NCBI RefSeq assembly: GCF_964204645.1
Contig: NC_134030.1
Span: forward strand, 11,096,278 to 11,160,277
Origin: Tubulanus polymorphus
Lineage: Eukaryota > Nemertea > Palaeonemertea > Tubulaniformes > Tubulanidae
Direction of reading: 5' to 3'
DNA: 64,000 nt
Under the pieces are notes generated by a model. It had not been told where the DNA came from. It made no database searches and saw only the letters and a list, made by a program, of their open reading frames with translations. Shown piece by piece: positions 59,270 through 64,000 of this stretch (its first letter is position 1; every line of letters begins with the position of its first letter). A program made the translations under genes and the position numbers.

Positions 59270-60739
59270 TTAGACTGATGTTATCGGTAGATCATCCGGG
59301 ACTGAAATTCTGTCCTTTTTGGCCACGTGAACAGTTGGGCTAATATCGGATGATGATGTCTGACTTCTGGTTCGTTTTTTATTCTGATCCGGTGTTAATG
59401 CACGAAGAAAGACTTGTGTAAGTTCTTTGGCACCATCGATTCCAATATGGATTCCTGACCTATCAGTTGAATCAAATAACGACTGGTTAACTGAAAAATT
59501 TGGTTGGAATACCAAATCATTGTCTATATAGTTCAAATGATTTTCACTGTCACATAGCTTTCGAAGATAGTTATTGATCTTTGAGGAAGTGTCATTGTAG
59601 GTTAGCGCGGTCTTACTTTTTCCTTTACGCGGTAGTATACTAGATACATTAATTTGAGCGCTGGGAAATGTATTTCGAAGGATATTTATCATTTTTGACA
59701 TATCCAGGATTGTTTGGTCATGATCGTCTTTGTTTCGAGTCATGTCGTTGGTCCCTAGATGGCAGATTATCGATTTTATTTTCGCATTTTCAATAGACGG
59801 GTCCACTTTCTGGAGAAGTTTATTTACATCATGGGCCGTTGCACCCGAAACGCTGCACACGTGAACGCTTTCCGGAATATCTGTAAACATCAGGCGAGAG
59901 CAGTTCGAGTCACCCATAATAATATGTTTCGGGGGCACAATTGTCGAGCTAGCGGTGCGGCTCTCTGCAGGTGACATGTCAGTGACGGTAGACTGAGTAT
60001 GAGTAGGAGTTTTAACTGTGGAATGTGATTTGTCCTCACATGATTGATGATCAGTTATGTCGTCGTCAAAATTTAGTCTTTTTTCCAACCCCTGTAATAT
60101 CGGACATTCTGATTTTTTATGCCCTTCCTTACGGCAGTAGAAACATAAAACGCCAGATGGACAATTGGCTGCTAGATGGTCTGGAGATTTACATTTAAAA
60201 CAGAGTTTGCGAGTACGCAAGAGACAACGATAATACTGGTGATCCGTTTCACCGCAATACACACACTGCGTTTTATTATTATCGCAGTAAAGTTGGACTT
60301 CAAATCTTCCAAATTTTGAATTAACTGGAATTATACTTTTCACTTTAAGCAATTTAGCATAAATAGAGCCATTCAAAATATCGGTGTCTTTTATTTTCCC
60401 TCTTCTGATACTCCCATTTATTACCTCACCGTATGTCGATAATTGGGAGGCAATGAACGCATCTGATAATTCAACTGGTGCATCTTTAATTGTAACGTTC
60501 GTAACATCTTGTACATCGTCAGCTTTATCAACTTTTAACGTGCGGTCTCTTATGTTCGGTGGATTTTTTATGAAATCCTCAACTGCACTCGTGTCCTTGA
60601 ACGTAATTCTACACTCACCAGTTTTTGTGATTTGAATCGCACGCACTCGAACTGATTTAGATCCCAGGGCTGATAGGATATCACTTTCCGTAATCCTTCC
60701 ACCATAACAAACGACCGTGAGAGGTCTTTTTAGATCCAT
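59270..60739 (-). CDS. CR1-type LINE ORF1: zinc-knuckle and SGNH esterase protein
   Basis: The intact frame gives 489 residues from the ATG at 60739 (MDLKRPLTVV); an upstream TTG extension is ignored. The N-terminal part looks like two RNA-recognition-type folds (no motif is strong). Three CCHC/CCHC-like zinc knuckles follow at about residues 159-212 of this model (CVYCGETDHQYYRC, CFKCKSPDHLAANC, CFYCRKEGHKKSEC). The C-terminal part is an SGNH/GDSL hydrolase with GDSN (nucleophile serine block), CHLGTND (Asn block) and DRSGIH (Asp-His block). ORF1 esterases of this kind are known in CR1-group LINEs, where they are thought to help membrane or RNP handling. The frame shows no damage. ORF1 stops 10 bp before the ORF2 frame opens. 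Confidence 0.85.
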   Translation of the reverse strand: MDLKRPLTVVCYGGRITESDILSALGSKSVRVRAIQITKTGECRITFKDTSAVEDFIKNPPNIRDRTLKVDKADDVQDVTNVTIKDAPVELSDAFIASQLSTYGEVINGSIRRGKIKDTDILNGSIYAKLLKVKSIIPVNSKFGRFEVQLYCDNNKTQCVYCGETDHQYYRCLLRTRKLCFKCKSPDHLAANCPSGVLCFYCRKEGHKKSECPILQGLEKRLNFDDDITDHQSCEDKSHSTVKTPTHTQSTVTDMSPAESRTASSTIVPPKHIIMGDSNCSRLMFTDIPESVHVCSVSGATAHDVNKLLQKVDPSIENAKIKSIICHLGTNDMTRNKDDHDQTILDMSKMINILRNTFPSAQINVSSILPRKGKSKTALTYNDTSSKINNYLRKLCDSENHLNYIDNDLVFQPNFSVNQSLFDSTDRSGIHIGIDGAKELTQVFLRALTPDQNKKRTRSQTSSSDISPTVHVAKKDRISVPDDLPITSV

Positions 60740-60790
60740 GTTTAAACTTGCGGCTAACTGAGAATTGAGGTAAAAATCCAAAAAACCATA

Positions 60791-63674
60791 TCAGTGACGG
60801 AGAAGCGACTCCAACACCGCCGCCATTTTGAATCAGTTTTTCAATTCATCATTGATAAATTTCATTACGTATATTATATAAAAATTGAGTTGGATTACGG
60901 TAACGAATGTATTTTGCGGAGAGCGGTAACGGCTTTCGGCTTACGTCATTGGTACATCGATGTAGTCTCACGGCTTTAATAGTGATTCGCCCTGGGGACC
61001 CGAGTTTCAGATATGACAGAAAAATATACAAAAAATCGTGACGTTGAGGCAACGATTGAAATGAAATCATTTGACTGCTGGATGTAATCACAAATAACAA
61101 ATAAATGACGCCGAAATAGTCTACCTTTCAATTCAGTTGGTTTTCCACAGTAGCTGTTTGAAAGAGTCTACTGCTGAAAAGTGACTGTTGTAAAACATCT
61201 GATGTGCTAGTGTGCTAGCATTTTGATAGTGCACACTGGCAGTACATGTGACTGTAACCAACCGATTGTAAACAGCGACGATAGTAACTCCTACCACAAT
61301 AGCTACTCTCAAAACACATCGTTTCTAAAAGTCAACTAGTGAAAAATTGACCATTTTGAGATGGCACAGTAATTTCCTGTTCAAAATAGCCACATCTGTT
61401 TAAGATTTGCAGTGATACGTGACAGGGTCAAAGGTACTGTTAAACCCCATATGCTTTGTATACAGAACTCTGTATGCTTTGAATACAGTTCTGTCAATAG
61501 AAATCCTAGTTTCTGAGTTGCTAAGAACCCCCTAAATTATATCACGCTCAACAAAATGGGAATAACCAATAGTAAAACTATTGATTTATATAACATCATT
61601 ATGGATTCAATCCGTTCAAACAAGTATTGTGCCAGATCTAATTTAGAATTTTATGATTTTTGTTTTATATTTGCGATTATAAAACATGCTGGTGCATTCA
61701 TACTGTCATAAATCTTTGATTCTGTAGAAATGAATTTGTCTTTTTTGAATTTGGCTTCATTTGTCTTCAAGGATATATGAGAGACGAAAATACAAATAAA
61801 ATCATATGTTCATGGAATGGATTATGTCTTTAGATCTCTTTACTTGGATGAAATACTACAAAAAATTTTCCCAAAAAATGTATCTAAAATACTTAGAATT
61901 AACCTACATTTATTGTTTATTTCGATACAATCAATTTTTAAGTAATCCATGTGATGTTCACTTTGTCACGCTGTTCTCTGCTTAATGTTCGTTTATGAAT
62001 ATTGAACCCTTTAACGCTTGTTAGAATTGATACCTTAACCGAAATTTCATTTCATAGTTATACAGTTTGGTTGAAATGATATTACAACTTCTAATATAAG
62101 ATCAAAATAATAGTGCATTATATTATAATCTAATACCCATTACTCACTGAGGGTATGCTAGTGAGAATAAGCCTAACAATTATCATTATTGATTGAATAA
62201 ATACTGAAATAAATTCAGTTGAGATGTTCACGTAGTTTTGAAATCAGTTATTCCAATTTGATAAAAAACCTCTTCTGGTCTAAGTAAAAGAATGCAAGGC
62301 TGAAATTTCCGTTTCACATGCTTTCCTACTTTGTTGAGTAAATCGTTTGTATAGGTTATCAAAAGCCCAGCAGCAGCTATCAGTCAACAGGTGAATTACA
62401 CTGGCTAACGAGACAGTGATTGATGAACGAATAAACAAACTGCACTGACCACCAAAAATAATGTCCTCTTAATAGTAATAAAGTTAGCACCTCAAAACTC
62501 TATTTGAAGATGCCAATGAAATAAAATGCCAATGAATCGCTGAATTTTAAGGTACTTTATCAGTTTTTCTCCAACTCATTTTCTCAAATTATCGTAGAAT
62601 AAAAACTACTTTTATATCAGTGGCACCATATTCTACGACAAAAAGGCATTCATGGTAAGAATAACGTTACCAATTCGTTAGATTGGAAGTGAATGCAGGC
62701 TAGGACCAACAAAGGTGCCGATTTAAGATGCCGATAGACAGAGAATCTCTCCCGTAGCGACTGACACGGTTGCATATACCTTCCGTGGCGACAAGTAATA
62801 ATTTTCTATCTAAACGACTACATGACCCGAAGTAGTCGAATAGAACACTAATCCGATAAATGAAGAAATTCTGCAATAAAATTTTATACGATGACATTTA
62901 ATTATCAAAATTAAACCGCAACAACTTTCGGATTTTCAGTGACTGCCATCTGACTTAAAGCTCAAATCACTGGAATGTCTACATTCCACCTGATGATGGC
63001 TGTTAGTCAACAGTCAAAACGTTGCGGTTTCATCTCAATACATGTTATCATATTAAGAGTTCTATCACGGTATTTCTTCATTCATGACCTCACGGTGAAG
63101 ATCACCGAAGGCCGTTACTGTAATCCAAATGAAATCTTGAATACTATACGAAATTTCTTATTTCTATTAAATTCGGCCTCAGTTCGGAAGATTTCTTTAG
63201 AATGCATTGATAGATCCACATAAATCTATTATAGATACAGCATATTTTATTTTTTTAAATCAACATTTCAGCGAAATTAATATAAAATCATGGGAGGTTC
63301 GAACACTCCAAAATGCACATCTAAATTTATGATGCAAAGACATCCAGACCCCCGTTGAAAATAAACCACCATTTCAATAATGAGAGGTTAGCCTGAATTT
63401 ATGATTACGCTTCTAATTTAAGAAATTAAATCAAAATATGAATGCAGACATGCTTGAAAATAGCTGCATTTGTTAAAATCGAATTCTGCATTAAACAAAT
63501 ATCGCCATAAAAAGAAGGAAGTTTCGATTCATCGTAAAACGCCATAACCAATGACAATTTGTAAACTAATTTACTCCAATCTCGATTTTTATTGGTTAGA
63601 CTATCTTCAGAGCTTAACTGAGACACTCAAAATACAACTATATCCCAAACTATAGCGTGGGTATAGAATTTCCA
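60791..63674. other. Gene-poor right flank
   Basis: No exon is convincing. An isolated segment with splice-like borders (62607-62651, TATATCAG to GTAAGA) is too short to assign. A hammerhead-like hairpin lies at 62974-63025. The region is AT-rich with small duplications such as GATGCCAATGAAATAAAATG / ATGCCAATGAATC near 62510. Confidence 0.4.
62974..63025 (+). ncRNA. Hammerhead-like hairpin, copy 3
   Basis: CTGATGA (62990-62996) is followed by a 7-bp stem (GGCTGTT/AACAGTC with one G-U pair, 62998-63015) and AAAAC (63016-63020) in place of GAAAC. It is preceded by a perfect 7-bp hairpin TGGAATG/CATTCCA. The first GAAA position is changed, so catalysis is unlikely. Confidence 0.35.
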
Positions 63675-63917
63675 CTAGTTTCTCAATGTGTTCATGTTGT
63701 CACGTATCACCGCAAATCTTAAGTGGCTACTAAGTAAAAGAAGACGTTTAGGCTCAAATGTGCGATAGACGTTCTTGGATTTAGAGAACAATACAGAGAC
63801 ATGGGGCCAGGCCCTCATCCATTTTTCTGACGCTTGAACATAATTTTTTTCATCGCCTGCTGTTAAAGGATACCAGTGTAAAACCGTTATTGTCGTATTT
63901 CTGCATAGCGTTACATT
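63675..63917 (-). CDS. Possible terminal exon of an unidentified gene
   Basis: An acceptor GAATTTCAG at 63918 opens an 80-codon frame (NVTLCRNTTITVLHWYPLTA...) ending in a stop at 63675. It contains NVT and NTT glycosylation sequons and many aromatic and basic residues. I do not recognise the family. Base composition (higher GC at third positions than the flanks) and the clean acceptor make coding plausible; the rest of the gene would lie beyond the right edge. Confidence 0.3.
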   Translation of the reverse strand, partial: NVTLCRNTTITVLHWYPLTAGDEKNYVQASEKWMRAWPHVSVLFSKSKNVYRTFEPKRLLLLSSHLRFAVIRDNMNTLRN

Positions 63918-64000
63918 CTGAAATTCCTCAACAGTTCGTGGGCTTAGATAGATTTTAACCTTCATTTTAGACATTAGATAATCTTAGCCTCATTGAATCT

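Larger units (their letters stand above)
55990..60790 (-). mobile_element. Nearly complete CR1-type LINE
   Basis: About 4.8 kb on the minus strand: ORF1 (60739-59270), ORF2 (59257-56320) and a 330-bp 3' UTR that ends in a short tandem tail (TCAAATCAAATCAAATCAA, 56008-55990). The gag-like ORF1 with an esterase, the APE endonuclease and the reverse transcriptase place it in the CR1 group. Only two nonsense codons break ORF2, so insertion is fairly recent. A truncated relative is at 33366-34915. It may lie in a distal intron of the MAM gene, antisense. Confidence 0.85.

Overview
The window is animal nuclear DNA, AT-rich, with spliced genes, CCHC-type and L1/Tx1-type LINE relics and many short inverted-repeat transposons. 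The set of recognisable genes (a GRL101-type 7TM receptor with CUB, C-type lectin, LDLa and LRR modules, a tandem ShKT secreted protein, a neurotransmitter-type SLC1 carrier, an ENPP-family ectoenzyme and a MAM protein) points to a marine lophotrochozoan (mollusc, annelid, nemertean, brachiopod or similar). The phylum is inference; nothing in the window fixes the species.

Layout. 1-2800: no gene, degenerate 140-bp repeats. 2814-4313 (+): five-exon secreted protein with four ShKT domains. 5278-11665 (-): three-exon, about 1,945-residue receptor, convergent with the ShKT gene. 11.7-20.7 kb: gene-free, with MITE-like sequence, an L1/Tx1-like LINE relic between promoter-like inverted repeats and a hammerhead-like hairpin. 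20784-26218 (+): seven-exon glutamate transporter of 547 residues, one intron carrying a 1.25-kb fold-back element. 26793-27749 (+): intronless class A GPCR. 29872-42525 (-): ENPP-like ectophosphodiesterase gene whose metal-binding residues are largely replaced; its introns hold nested LINEs and other repeats. 45.5-47.1 kb: two adjacent elements made almost entirely of palindromic words. 50605-about 54482 (+): start of a signal-peptide plus MAM-domain gene, with a second, unrelated fold-back element in its first intron. 55.0-55.27 kb: a 261-bp fold-back element with a perfect 9-bp target duplication. 55990-60790 (-): a nearly complete CR1-type LINE whose ORF1 ends in an SGNH esterase and whose ORF2 is spoiled only by two stop codons. 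The rest to 64 kb is gene-poor.

The strongest novel signal is a dispersed family of non-coding elements that share one terminal sequence (TATGGTGGCTGAT then GGGCCAT) and a 6-bp target duplication, while their interiors are unrelated sets of short palindromes (for example TTTTATCGCGCGATAAAA in one, GAAATTCGACTTATTAAG-type words in another, TTTTCTCGCGCGAGAAAAC in a third). Three copies have both ends in this window, one has one end, and one is degenerate. The second notable point is a probable catalytically dead ENPP that keeps the fold, signal peptide and membrane anchor. All gene models were joined by eye from splice signals, reading phase and family motifs; no search was run.
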